Source: Serinibacter arcticus
Lineage (GTDB): Bacteria; Actinomycetota; Actinomycetes; Actinomycetales; Beutenbergiaceae
Length of the DNA: 64,000 bases
Direction of reading: 5' to 3'
NCBI RefSeq assembly: GCF_004786095.1
Contig: NZ_RHPJ01000002.1
Coordinates: 951,206-1,015,205 of the forward strand
Part shown: positions 43,810 to 52,460 of the stretch, one piece after another
Numbering within the stretch: the stretch's first letter is position 1
Layout of the letters: every line of letters begins with the position of its first letter
Made by a program: the position numbers and the translations under genes
The notes under the pieces: generated by a model
Told to the model about the DNA's origin: nothing
Databases searched by the model: none
Seen by the model: the letters and a program-made list of their open reading frames with translations, nothing else

Positions 43810-43847
43810 TGTGCTGCCGGTCGAGGGCACCGACCGGCGAGCGAGGA

Positions 43848-44408
43848 TCAGGCGTTGCTGCGCGAGCCCCGCTTGACGAGGTAGGTGCCACCGGCACCGA
43901 CCACGAGGAGGCCACCGGCGAGGGCCGCGAGGCCGCCGACCGAGGCGCCCGTGTTGGCGAGGCCGCCGGTGGAGGCGGAGCCGCCGGTGCTTCCCGAGCC
44001 GGAGCCCGAACCGCTGCCGGTGCCGCCGCCGATCTGCGGGTTGCCGACCGTGATGACCTGGGCCGGGATCGTCAGACCGTTGTCCGTGGTGATGGTCGCG
44101 GTGTAGATGCCGTCCTGCGAGGCGCTGAACGCGAACGTCACCGACTCGTTCACGACGTCCTTGGTGAGGGCAGCCGTTCCCGCGATCGTGATGGCGGAGT
44201 CGGGGATGCTCGCAGGGGTTGAGACGACGGTCAGCGTTGCGGTCTCGGCGCCGACGAGACCGTCAGCCGTGATGGAGATGGTCTCGCCGACAGCGGGGGA
44301 CGGGTCGCTGACGGCAGCGGCTACGGGCGGGGCGGGGTAGGCCTGGGCGGCGGCCGGCAGCGCGACGAGCGCGAGCAGCGTGGCACCCACGGCGAGGATT
44401 CGCTTCAT
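43848..44408 (-). CDS. Small LANTG-anchored surface protein
   Basis: A 186-residue exported protein. ATG 44408 is chosen because GGAAG precedes it and a textbook signal peptide follows (KRILAVG... to AQA at about 22). Residues 30-115 look like one Ig/bacterial-surface beta domain (PAVGETISITADGL, TATLTVVSTPA, IYTATITTDNG). A Gly/Ser-rich linker then leads to LANTG at about residue 150, a membrane helix and a basic tail. LAXTG sites are typical substrates of class E sortases in high-GC actinobacteria, so it may not use the pilus sortase. No ligand can be proposed. Confidence 0.88.
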   Translation of the reverse strand: MKRILAVGATLLALVALPAAAQAYPAPPVAAAVSDPSPAVGETISITADGLVGAETATLTVVSTPASIPDSAITIAGTAALTKDVVNESVTFAFSASQDGIYTATITTDNGLTIPAQVITVGNPQIGGGTGSGSGSGSGSTGGSASTGGLANTGASVGGLAALAGGLLVVGAGGTYLVKRGSRSNA

Positions 44409-44467
44409 GGTGTTCTTCCTTCGGACGACGGGTGGACGTGCTGGGTGGTTCGTGTGCGAGCTGACGC

Positions 44468-44758
44468 TCAGACGGAGACGACCTCGAGGTCGTTCCGCAC
44501 GACGGTGGTGCCGGTGCGGCACCGGCTGCGGCGGACGAGGTAGGCGGCGCCGGTGGCACCGCTGACGATGCCCGCGGCGAGCGACACGACGAGTGCGGAG
44601 TTGACCGCGCTGCCGGGCTGGGCGATGACGGCGGAGGTGACGGACGTCTCATCCACGGAGGCGGGTGATGCGGCGTTCGTGGAGGCGGCGGCCGGCCCTG
44701 CGACGCCGACGAGCATCAGGGCCGTCGCGGTGACGATCGGCCTGAGGAGTCGAGTCAT
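44468..44758 (-). CDS. Small exported membrane protein, unknown family
   Basis: A 96-residue protein. ATG 44758 is preceded by GGAGA and followed by a signal peptide (RPIVTATALMLVGVAGPAAA). A short Ser/Thr/Ala-rich external part is followed by a C-terminal membrane helix (about 50-72) and a basic tail (RRSRCR). The layout matches a sortase substrate, but no LPXTG-like motif precedes the helix. It lies 59 bp upstream of the LANTG gene on the same strand and probably shares its transcript. Function unknown. Confidence 0.65.
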   Translation of the reverse strand: MTRLLRPIVTATALMLVGVAGPAAASTNAASPASVDETSVTSAVIAQPGSAVNSALVVSLAAGIVSGATGAAYLVRRSRCRTGTTVVRNDLEVVSV

Positions 44759-44926
44759 GAGGTCTCCGAGCTGTCTGAACAGGGGGTCCGCGGTAGCCCG
44801 GTGGGCCATCACTCCTTGAACCTTACATAAACCAAACAGTTCTGCAAGGCCAGTTCAGAAACGTTGCGTTTCTTGGACGTAAACACTCAAGCATCGAGTT
44901 CGCTTTTGGTATGGGCGTGTGGTTCA
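44759..44926. promoter_or_regulatory. AT-rich divergent control region before the UDP-glucose dehydrogenase gene
   Basis: The 168-base gap between the small exported protein gene and ugd is markedly AT-richer than its surroundings, especially 44810-44910. Candidate elements include TTGAAC near 44815 and TATGGG near 44910, but no pair at proper spacing is clear. It must contain promoters for both directions. Confidence 0.4.
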
Positions 44927-46255
44927 GTGGCGATCGTGAAGCTCTCTGTGATCGGTTGTGGCTACCTGGGCGCTGTGCACGCGTCGTGCATGGCCGACCT
45001 GGGGCACGAGGTCGTCGGGATCGACGTCGACGCTGCCAAGGTGGCCCAGCTGAACGCGGGGGAGCCGCCGTTCCACGAGCCCGGCCTCGGTGAGGTCCTG
45101 CGCCGCGCGCTCGACTCGGGCCGTCTTCGCTTCAGTACCGACATGGCGGACGCCGCCTCGGCCCGCGTGCATTTCGTCGGCGTCGGCACCCCCCAGCAGC
45201 AGGGCAGCTACGCCGCCGACCTCACCTACGTGGACGCAGCGATCGACGCGCTCGTGCCGCACCTGCACGCCGGGTCCGACGGCCCCGCTGTCGTGGCCGG
45301 CAAGTCGACCGTGCCGGTCGGCACCGCCGCCCGCCTCGCCGAGAAGATTGGCGACGCCGGCGTCCTGGCCTGGAACCCCGAGTTCCTTCGCGAGGGCTTC
45401 GCGGTGCAGGACACCGTCGCGCCCGACCGCCTGGTCTACGGACTGCCCGGTGACGACGCGAAGGCGGCCGTCGCGCGCGACGCGCTCGACGCGGTCTACG
45501 CCTCCATCCTCGAGCGTGGCACGCCGCGCCTGACCGCCGATTACGCGAGCGCCGAGCTCGTGAAGGTCGCGGCGAACTCCTTCCTCGCGACCAAGATCTC
45601 CTTCATCAACGCGATGGCGGAGATGTGCGAGGTGACGGGCGCCGACGTCAGCTTCCTGGCCGAGGCCATCGGCCACGACGACCGCATCGGCAAGAAGTTC
45701 CTCAAGGCCGGCATCGGCTTCGGCGGCGGGTGCCTCCCCAAGGACATCCGGGCGTTCATGGCCCGGGCGGGCGAGCTGGGCGCCGAGCAGTCCCTCACGT
45801 TCCTGCGCGAGGTCGACTCCATCAACCTGCGCCGCCGCCAGCACGTGGTCAATCTGACCGTGCACGCGCTCGAGGGCCGCGTACCGGGCAAGCCCGTGGC
45901 CGTGCTCGGCGCCGCCTTCAAGCCGCACTCCGACGACATCCGCGACTCCCCGGCGCTCGACGTCGCCTCCCGCCTGTCCGGCCTCGGGGCCAAGGTCCGC
46001 ATCGTCGACCCGGCCGCCGGTCCCGTGCTCCGCCGGGTCCGCCCCGACCTGGACGTGCGCGACTCGGCCCACGACGCCGTCGCCGGTGCGCATGTCGTGC
46101 TCCTCCTGACGGAGTGGCCGGAGTTCCGTGACCTCGACCCGGTCGAGCTCGGCGAGAGCGTCGAGCACCGCACGATCATCGACGGCCGCAACGTCCTCGA
46201 CTCCGCCGCGTGGCGTGCGGCCGGCTGGACCTACATCGGGCTGGGACGGCCCTAG
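44927..46255 (+). CDS. ugd: UDP-glucose 6-dehydrogenase
   Basis: A 442-residue enzyme of normal family length that oxidises UDP-glucose to UDP-glucuronate using two NAD+. Residues 5-15 (KLSVIGCGYLG) form the Rossmann NAD-binding motif, NPEFLREG lies at about 150-157, and the catalytic cysteine is Cys269 in GFGGGCLPKD. The C-terminal UDP-binding half starts near KPVAVLGAAFKP. GTG 44927 is chosen because it places the Rossmann strand near the start; GTG 44936 is an alternative and neither has a strong ribosome site. It supplies uronic acid for the polymer made by the genes downstream. Confidence 0.95.
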   Translation: MAIVKLSVIGCGYLGAVHASCMADLGHEVVGIDVDAAKVAQLNAGEPPFHEPGLGEVLRRALDSGRLRFSTDMADAASARVHFVGVGTPQQQGSYAADLTYVDAAIDALVPHLHAGSDGPAVVAGKSTVPVGTAARLAEKIGDAGVLAWNPEFLREGFAVQDTVAPDRLVYGLPGDDAKAAVARDALDAVYASILERGTPRLTADYASAELVKVAANSFLATKISFINAMAEMCEVTGADVSFLAEAIGHDDRIGKKFLKAGIGFGGGCLPKDIRAFMARAGELGAEQSLTFLREVDSINLRRRQHVVNLTVHALEGRVPGKPVAVLGAAFKPHSDDIRDSPALDVASRLSGLGAKVRIVDPAAGPVLRRVRPDLDVRDSAHDAVAGAHVVLLLTEWPEFRDLDPVELGESVEHRTIIDGRNVLDSAAWRAAGWTYIGLGRP

Positions 46256-46765
46256 GTGGTCCGGGTGGTGCGCCGCGTCACGGCGGCGGCGTCAGCCCTC
46301 CTCGCAGCAACGATGCTCGTGGCCTGTGGTTTGGCCGGGGCGTCGGAGACGGACCCCGCTGACGCCCCGGAGACGGTCGACATCAGCGACCCCGCCGCCT
46401 ACGCGGCCGACCTCGTCGAGGCGACGAACGAGGCGCGAGAGGCGGAGGGTCTGGCGGCTCTGACGCCGTCGGTGTGCGCCGCGGACGCCGCCGCGGTCCG
46501 CGCCGCCGATCTCGTCGGGAGCGACGACCTCACCCACGCCCCGCTCGAGGGTGTCATCGAGACGTGCGCCCCTGCGAACGGCGCCGCGGAGAACCTCGTG
46601 CGCTCCGCCGCCGACCCGCGTGCGGTCACCGAGGCCTGGCTGGACTCCCCGGGTCACCGCGAGAACCTGCTCAACCCCGACTACGTGACCGGGGCAATCG
46701 TGTGCGAGCCCGACAGCGATGTGCTGGTCTGCGCGCACGTCTTCCTGAACGCCGAGGTCGCGTGA
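46256..46765 (+). CDS. CAP (SCP/PR-1) domain lipoprotein
   Basis: A 169-residue exported lipoprotein. The signal peptide ends in the lipobox LVAC with Cys24 as the lipidated residue. The CAP fold is marked by TNEAREAEGLAAL, a His in DLTHAPLEG, ENLVRS and AWLDSPGHRENLL (GHRxNL signature). Bacterial CAP proteins are extracellular and of uncertain biochemical role. The GTG start immediately follows the ugd stop, so translation is probably coupled; GTGs a few codons later are alternatives. It is convergent with the phosphatase gene, 5 bp away. Confidence 0.88.
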   Translation: MVRVVRRVTAAASALLAATMLVACGLAGASETDPADAPETVDISDPAAYAADLVEATNEAREAEGLAALTPSVCAADAAAVRAADLVGSDDLTHAPLEGVIETCAPANGAAENLVRSAADPRAVTEAWLDSPGHRENLLNPDYVTGAIVCEPDSDVLVCAHVFLNAEVA

Positions 46766-46770
46766 GGACC

Positions 46771-47367
46771 TCAGGCGGGTTTGGGCGAAACGACCGCGAC
46801 CAGGCGACGCACGGCGCCGTCGATCGCTTCGAAGGACGCCGCGTAGTGAGCGTCGGAGCGTCGGTAGGGGTCGGGCACGTCGTCCTCCTCCGGCGGAACG
46901 CGGACGATGCCGCGTGCCCGGATCGCCAGCGGCACGAGGGCGCGCAGGCGTTCGGCGGCGTCGCCCTCGGGAAGCGCGTCGCGACCGACGTGCTCGGCCA
47001 GCCGGGCAAGCTCGAGCAGCGTGAAGGTGCGCCTGAGCGCACCCGGCCAGGCCACAACGGCGTGCGAGCGGTGCTCGAGCGTGAGCGCCAGCACGAGGTC
47101 AGCGGACCGGACGTCGTCGGGCGTCAGCAAGCGCGCCTCGAAGGTGGCTGTGTCGGCGCCCGCGCGCTCCAGCAGCGGAACCATCGGGCCGGAGATCGGC
47201 TCACCCACCAGGGCGCCGGTACCCGCGCTCACGACCTCCACGGCGTCGCCGAGATGCAGGCGGAGCAGTCGCTCGGCCGCAGGGGAGCGGCAGATGTTGC
47301 CCGTGCAGATCGTCAGGACTCGGAAGTGAGAAGTAGTCGTATGAGTCGCACCAGTCGCTTCAGTCAC
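46771..47367 (-). CDS. Low-molecular-weight protein tyrosine phosphatase
   Basis: A 198-residue phosphatase. The P-loop C-x5-R is CTGNICR with nucleophile Cys21 and Arg27 followed by Ser. The general acid Asp lies in the C-terminal VPDPYRRSDAHY (DPY motif). In exopolysaccharide loci such enzymes dephosphorylate the Tyr-rich tail of the BY-kinase; that kinase is at 50218-51672. GTG 47367 has TACGCT six bases upstream. It is divergent from the Asp-box protein gene. Confidence 0.93.
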   Translation of the reverse strand: MTEATGATHTTTSHFRVLTICTGNICRSPAAERLLRLHLGDAVEVVSAGTGALVGEPISGPMVPLLERAGADTATFEARLLTPDDVRSADLVLALTLEHRSHAVVAWPGALRRTFTLLELARLAEHVGRDALPEGDAAERLRALVPLAIRARGIVRVPPEEDDVPDPYRRSDAHYAASFEAIDGAVRRLVAVVSPKPA

Positions 47368-47373
47368 CCCGTC

Positions 47374-47379
47374 AGCGTA
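47374..47379 (-). promoter_or_regulatory. -10 element (TACGCT on the minus strand) for the phosphatase
   Basis: TACGCT ends six bases before the GTG start at 47367, consistent with a leaderless transcript. Confidence 0.45.
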
Positions 47380-47417
47380 CGGACGTCCGTGCGTGCCCGG
47401 ATCCCCGGGGTCGCGGC

Positions 47418-48359
47418 ATGACCACCGCGGGGCGCCCCTGGGCGCTCGTCCTCGTCGCCATCCTCGTCGTCCTGAACGGGATCGTTCTGACGGTGCTGCT
47501 GACCGCGGACGGGCCCGTCGGGTCGGCCGCGCCGTCGCCGTCGGTGCCGGCCTCGGCAGCACCCGCGGTGCCAATTCCGGGCGCCGAGGAGCCGGCTTCG
47601 CAGGTCCCGACCGAGGATCCGTCGGCCACGATCCCGTTGGTGGCCCCCGCGTCGCTCGCCACCCGTCAGATCGTCGCAGTTGACGGGGACGTGGCCTGGC
47701 GCTCCACCCTCGCTTCCTGCGGTCAGGGCGCCGCGCTCGTCGAACGCACGCTGGACGGCGGCGCCTCATGGGACGCGGCGGAGCTCGACATCGACTCTGT
47801 GGTCCGGCTCCGCGCGACCGATGCCGGCTCGGCATTCGTGGTCGGCGCGGCTCAGGACTGTGCGACCGCGCTCGCCTCCACCACCGACGGCGGGGACACG
47901 TGGAGCCGTGCCGATGCGACGCTGAGCTCCGCCTGGTTCCTCGCGCCCACCGACAGGACGTTCGTGGCCGGTCCGCGCGGGGACGCTCCTGTGCCGTGTC
48001 CAGCAGGGGCGGTCGACCTTGCCGCTGTCGATGTGCAACGCGGGGCGGTGCTGTGCCAAGACGGTTCGCTGGCGATCTCGGCGGACGGTGGGCAGAGCTG
48101 GGCGACGACCGTCTCTGTCGCTGGGGCCAGGGCGTTGACGCAAAACGGCTCGGCCTATGTGGTCGCGACGTTCGAGGGTCCGTGTGAGGCGCTGTCGGTC
48201 TACGGCATCAGCAGCGACGGTCAGTCGCAGAATGAGCCGCTCGCATGTGCGCCCGTCACTACGGCGGGCGACGTCGCAGTGTCCATCACGGGTGACCTGC
48301 TGTGGGTGTGGTCCGGGGCGGACCTGGCGATCTCGGAGGATGGTGGTCAGACGTGGTGA
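47418..48359 (+). CDS. Membrane-anchored Asp-box (BNR/sialidase-like) protein
   Basis: A 313-residue protein. An N-terminal membrane helix (9-31) is followed by a Pro/Ala/Ser linker (35-75) and a beta-propeller-like domain. Four Asp-box motifs are visible: TLDGGASW (111-118), TTDGGDTW, SADGGQSW and, as the last residues, SEDGGQTW. Ending on an Asp-box is odd, since these normally sit in a loop between two strands, so the last blade looks incomplete. No sialidase catalytic residues can be assigned; an extracellular scaffolding or binding role is more likely. Its stop overlaps the DUF4012 start (GTGA), coupling the two. Confidence 0.75.
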   Translation: MTTAGRPWALVLVAILVVLNGIVLTVLLTADGPVGSAAPSPSVPASAAPAVPIPGAEEPASQVPTEDPSATIPLVAPASLATRQIVAVDGDVAWRSTLASCGQGAALVERTLDGGASWDAAELDIDSVVRLRATDAGSAFVVGAAQDCATALASTTDGGDTWSRADATLSSAWFLAPTDRTFVAGPRGDAPVPCPAGAVDLAAVDVQRGAVLCQDGSLAISADGGQSWATTVSVAGARALTQNGSAYVVATFEGPCEALSVYGISSDGQSQNEPLACAPVTTAGDVAVSITGDLLWVWSGADLAISEDGGQTW

Positions 48360-50158
48360 GCCCGACGAGTACCCGGCGGCGCCGCACCAAGGTCCGGCGC
48401 ACACGCGGCCGACGCACGGGCATTGTGCTGGGCTGGGTCCTGCTCGGCTGCGTGGCCGTCGTGGCCGTCGCCGGGGTGTGGACCGCGGTCGATGCGTTCC
48501 GCGTGCGGGACCAGCTCGTGGAGGCGGCGGGCGTGGTTCCGCAGCTCGAGGATCAGGTCCTCGCCGGCGATGACGAGGCCGTCGCGACTTCGGTGGCGAC
48601 GCTGCGCGATGCGGCGTCGAGCGCTGTTGCCACGACCGGCCGTCCGCACTGGAAACTGACTTCGTGGTTGCCAGGCGTGGGACCTAACGTCCGCGCGGTC
48701 CAAACGCTCGCCGGCACCGTGTCGGACCTCGCGGAGGGCCCTCTCCCAAGCCTGCCAGCCGTCGTGGCTGCCGCGAGCCCGGCAGCGCTCGCTCCGCAGG
48801 ACGGACGGGTCGACGTCCAGAGCGTGGCCGAGGCCGCACCCGTGGTGATCGCGGCCGACGACGGTGTGAACGCCGCGATCGCCTCGCTGGCGGCGATCGA
48901 CCGCTCCGCACTCCTGCCCCAGGTGGGCGGCGCCGTCGACCAGCTCGCAGGGGAACTCGCCGACCTCCGCCTCTCGACGGCGACGGCCTCGCGTGCCGTC
49001 CAGCTCATCCCGCCGATGATGGGGATCGACGGCCCGCGCGACTACCTCGTACTGGTGCAGAACAACGCCGAGCCGCGCGCCCTCGGAGGCATCGTGGGTT
49101 CGGTGCTTGTGCTTCGTGCCGAGGAAGGCTCGATCGAGCTGGTCGAGCAGGTAGCGGGGAACTCGATCTCGTTCGACGAGCCCGTCGGCGACTTGACCGA
49201 CAGCGAGACGGCGATCTTTGGCTCGCAGCTCGGCCGGTTCATGCTCAACGTGACGAGCACGCCGGACTTCCCCCGGGCCGCGCAGCTCGCGAGCGACATG
49301 TGGATCGCCGAGCGCGGTGAGACACCCGCCGGGGTGCTGTCCCTCGATCCTGTGGCACTGGCGGGACTGCTCGGCGCAACCGGGCCGGTGACGACCGAGG
49401 CCGGTTTGACCCTGACTGCGGACGGCGCCGCGCAGTATCTCCTGAACCAGATCTACCTCGACGAGCCCGACCCCGCCCAGCAGGACGTGTTCTTCGCTGA
49501 TGCGGCAGCCAGCATCTTCTCTGCCCTTTCTGGGGGAAGCGGGGACGCTCAGGCCGCCGTGAGTTCGCTCGTGCAGTCGAGCGACCAGGGGCGGCTCATG
49601 CTGTGGTCGAGCGACCCGGTCGAGCAGTCTCTGCTCGACGGTACCCAGCTCGCTGGAGAGGTGCCAGAAGTTGGATCGACCCCGGTGGTCGGTGTCTATC
49701 TGAATGACGGGTCTGGCGCGAAGATCGGCTACTACCTGGAGGTCGCCACGTCGCTGGCGGTGTCCGAGTGTCGGCCCGACGGTTCTCAGCGACTTCGACT
49801 GAAGGTTGACCTGACGTCGGCCGTCCCGGATTTGGCAACGCTGCCCGCCTACCTCACGGGAGGTGGTGCTTTCGTACCCGAGGGAACGATCCAGACGAAC
49901 CTCTCCGTCTTCGGGCCTTCCGGTGGACGGATTCTGGGGGTCAGCGGACCTGAGGGCGAAATGCCTGTCCTTACCCAGCGTCAGGGCGACAGCCCGGTAT
50001 CGCTCATCACCGTCACTTTGAACCCGTCGGAGTCCATGCAGCTCGAGCTCGAGCTGGTGACAGGCAAGCAGGTCGACGGTGTACCGACCTTGAGAACCAC
50101 ACCCGGGCCTCGCGCCACGGTCCAGACGATCGAGCCGGGTTGCGCCGCGACCTCGTGA
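48356..50158 (+). CDS. DUF4012 membrane-anchored exopolysaccharide-locus protein
   Basis: A 600-residue protein. A very basic N-terminus (RRRRTKVRRTRGRRT) and one membrane helix (about 23-45) precede a large external region. DUF4012 covers about 225-590, recognised by YLVLVQNNAEPRALGGIVGS, typical of proteins in actinobacterial polysaccharide clusters. The function is not established. Mainly extracellular topology and neighbours suggest a role in polymer assembly or attachment. GTG 48356 overlaps the upstream stop; GTG 48353 is equally possible. The BY-kinase gene follows 59 bp later. Confidence 0.85.
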   Translation: MSPTSTRRRRTKVRRTRGRRTGIVLGWVLLGCVAVVAVAGVWTAVDAFRVRDQLVEAAGVVPQLEDQVLAGDDEAVATSVATLRDAASSAVATTGRPHWKLTSWLPGVGPNVRAVQTLAGTVSDLAEGPLPSLPAVVAAASPAALAPQDGRVDVQSVAEAAPVVIAADDGVNAAIASLAAIDRSALLPQVGGAVDQLAGELADLRLSTATASRAVQLIPPMMGIDGPRDYLVLVQNNAEPRALGGIVGSVLVLRAEEGSIELVEQVAGNSISFDEPVGDLTDSETAIFGSQLGRFMLNVTSTPDFPRAAQLASDMWIAERGETPAGVLSLDPVALAGLLGATGPVTTEAGLTLTADGAAQYLLNQIYLDEPDPAQQDVFFADAAASIFSALSGGSGDAQAAVSSLVQSSDQGRLMLWSSDPVEQSLLDGTQLAGEVPEVGSTPVVGVYLNDGSGAKIGYYLEVATSLAVSECRPDGSQRLRLKVDLTSAVPDLATLPAYLTGGGAFVPEGTIQTNLSVFGPSGGRILGVSGPEGEMPVLTQRQGDSPVSLITVTLNPSESMQLELELVTGKQVDGVPTLRTTPGPRATVQTIEPGCAATS

Positions 50159-50217
50159 ACGAGTCACACCTCGATCAACCGCGGGCGGCACAAGCGCTCG
50201 ACAGAAGGAGAACTGCC

Positions 50218-51672
50218 ATGGAGCTGCGCGACTACTTCACGATCCTCCGCGACCGGTGGATCCTGGTGCTCGCCTGCGCTCTCGCAGGAACACTGGCAGC
50301 AGGTCTCCTCACACTGGCGACCGCGCCGACCTACGAGGCTACGAGCCAGATCTACGTGTCCGTGCAGACCCAGGACGGGTCCACGCAAAATCTTGCCCAG
50401 GGGTCGAGCTTCTCGCAGAGCCAGGTGGTTGGCTTCGCCGACCTCGCCACGAGCCCGCTCGTACTCCAGCCGGTCGTCGACTCGAACGGCCTCGATGTCA
50501 CCGCAGAGGAGCTTGCGGACCGAGTTGCGGCGACGGTGAAGCTGAACACCTCGCTCATCGACGTGACCACCACGGCGGCCACGCCTGAGGAGGCTGCGTT
50601 CGTCAGCAACGCGGTGGCCGACAGCATGTCGTCGGTGCTGCCCGAGCTGCAACGTCCGTTGGATGCAGCTGCATCTCCCGTTCGGATCACCGTGACGCGC
50701 GCCGCTACGGAGCCCACTAGCCAGTCATCGCCGAACACCCGCGTGAATGTGGCAGTGGGTCTTTTGATCGGGCTCGCCGTAGGGATCGGCGTCGCGCTTC
50801 TCCGGACGGTTCTGGACACTCGGATCCGGTCCGCGGCCGATGTCGCTGCGGTGACCGACACCCCCGTCCTCGGCTCCGTCGCTTACGACGCGAGCGCGCC
50901 GGAGGACCCGTTGGTGATCATCTCCCACCCGCTCGGGGTAAGGGCCGAGGCCATCCGGCGTCTCCGAACGAATCTTCAGTTCGTCAACGCGTCGTCGCGG
51001 CCACGGTCGATCGTCGTGACGTCCGCGCTCCCCGGGGAGGGCAAGACGACCACGGCCTCTAACCTCGCTCTCGCCATCGCTGATACCGGCAGCAAGGTCG
51101 TGCTGATCGACGCCGACCTGCGACGGCCCTCGGTCGCTCGCGTCCTGGGCATCGAAGGTGCGGTCGGCCTAACAACCGTGCTGATCGGCAACGCGACCAT
51201 CGACGACGTCGTCCAGGAGTACGGCACGACCTCCCTCGACGTGATCACGTCCGGCGAGATCCCTCCGAACCCCAGTGAGCTGCTCGGATCGCAGCAGATG
51301 GCGTCGCTCCTCGAAGATCTGACTAGCCGCTACGACGTCGTCATCCTCGACACGGCCCCGCTGCTGCCCGTGACAGACGGTGCCGTAGTGGCCAAGCTCG
51401 CCGACGGCGCGCTCGTCGTGGTTGGGGCAACTGTGGCGCACCGACCCCACCTGGAGAGTGCGGTCGCAGCGCTCGAGACGGTCGAGGCTCGCGTCCTCGG
51501 AATTGTGCTCAACCGGGTCCCGAACGAGAAGCGGGACAGCTACACGTACTACGACTACTCCCTCGGCAAGGACGACAAGGCGCCTAATGCGTCGAAGGCG
51601 TCGAAGGCGCGGGGACATAAGGCGCGCCGCCAGACCGTTGGACGCGCCGCCGCGGCACCGGAGGGACGATGA
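50218..51672 (+). CDS. Fused Wzz chain-length regulator and BY-family tyrosine kinase
   Basis: A 484-residue protein. Membrane helices at about 13-35 and 178-196 bracket a Wzz domain. The cytoplasmic kinase has Walker A SALPGEGKTTT (about 269-279), Walker A' VVLIDADLRRP and Walker B VVILDTAPLL, the BY-kinase set. A Tyr cluster (YTYYDY, about 448-453) is the autophosphorylation site, followed by a basic tail. It controls polymer length and export through cycles of phosphorylation reversed by the phosphatase at 46771-47367. AGAAGGAG lies at 50203-50210. The wecG-like gene overlaps its stop by four bases. Confidence 0.95.
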   Translation: MELRDYFTILRDRWILVLACALAGTLAAGLLTLATAPTYEATSQIYVSVQTQDGSTQNLAQGSSFSQSQVVGFADLATSPLVLQPVVDSNGLDVTAEELADRVAATVKLNTSLIDVTTTAATPEEAAFVSNAVADSMSSVLPELQRPLDAAASPVRITVTRAATEPTSQSSPNTRVNVAVGLLIGLAVGIGVALLRTVLDTRIRSAADVAAVTDTPVLGSVAYDASAPEDPLVIISHPLGVRAEAIRRLRTNLQFVNASSRPRSIVVTSALPGEGKTTTASNLALAIADTGSKVVLIDADLRRPSVARVLGIEGAVGLTTVLIGNATIDDVVQEYGTTSLDVITSGEIPPNPSELLGSQQMASLLEDLTSRYDVVILDTAPLLPVTDGAVVAKLADGALVVVGATVAHRPHLESAVAALETVEARVLGIVLNRVPNEKRDSYTYYDYSLGKDDKAPNASKASKARGHKARRQTVGRAAAAPEGR

Positions 51673-52460
51673 CCGACTCGGAGGCACGCCGTTCCTCGGC
51701 GCTCGCGCCAGTGGCAAGGGTCGACGTCCTGGGGGTGAACGTCTCCATCGTGACGGTGGACGACCTCGTGTCTTTCGTCGACTCGGCCGTCGCGGGGTCG
51801 TTTCCCGTGGTGATTGCCGCGCATAACCTGCACAGCGTCTATCTCGCGAGAACAGATTCGGAGTTTGCTCGCTTCTACCAGGGCAGTGACGTCGTCGTTG
51901 TCGACGGTTGGCCCGTACTCGCCGGCCTTAACCGTGCGCGAGCGGCGTCAGGGCTGGCTCCGCTCCCGTCCTCTCACCGGTTTGGCTCGACCGACTGGAT
52001 TGACCGTGCGACGGCGCTCGCCGCAGTTCGCCGGGTCGCTGTCATCGGCGCTTCCTCGGAATCGAGTTCGGCGTTCGTCGCACGGCTCCTGTCGAGCCCG
52101 GACGCACCCGAGGTGCTAGCGATACCCGGCCACCCGTGGTCGGCTGACCGTGCCGCCGAGGCGGTCGAGCGGGTCAGCTCGTTCGAGCCTGACCTCGTCC
52201 TCGTCGGGATGGGTATGCCTCTGCAGGAACAGGTCGTCACCGGTCTCATCGGCCATCTCGACCGGGGAGTCATAGCGACCGTAGGGGGCGCCATCGACCA
52301 GCTGTCCGGCACACAGTCGCTCGCGCCGCGGTGGACCGGGCGCCTCGGAGTGGAGTGGCTCTGGCGGCTCGCCTCCGACCCGCGCAGGCTGGCCCGCCGC
52401 TACCTCGTCGAGCCGGTTCAGCTGGCCCTCGTGATCGCGAAGGAACGGAGAGCGCGATGA
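51669..52460 (+). CDS. WecG/TagA/CpsF-family glycosyltransferase (GT26)
   Basis: A 263-residue enzyme. Signature blocks are IAAHNLHSVYLART (about 49-62), VVVDGWPVL (about 75-83, with the catalytic Asp of the family) and DLVLVGMGMPLQEQ (about 177-190), plus the C-terminal GVEWLWRLASDPRRLARRYL that contacts the membrane in TagA-like enzymes. The family adds the second sugar to a lipid-linked precursor, here probably the WbaP product. The start ATG overlaps the BY-kinase stop and its own stop overlaps the next start, so it belongs to a tight operon. Confidence 0.93.
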   Translation: MTDSEARRSSALAPVARVDVLGVNVSIVTVDDLVSFVDSAVAGSFPVVIAAHNLHSVYLARTDSEFARFYQGSDVVVVDGWPVLAGLNRARAASGLAPLPSSHRFGSTDWIDRATALAAVRRVAVIGASSESSSAFVARLLSSPDAPEVLAIPGHPWSADRAAEAVERVSSFEPDLVLVGMGMPLQEQVVTGLIGHLDRGVIATVGGAIDQLSGTQSLAPRWTGRLGVEWLWRLASDPRRLARRYLVEPVQLALVIAKERRAR

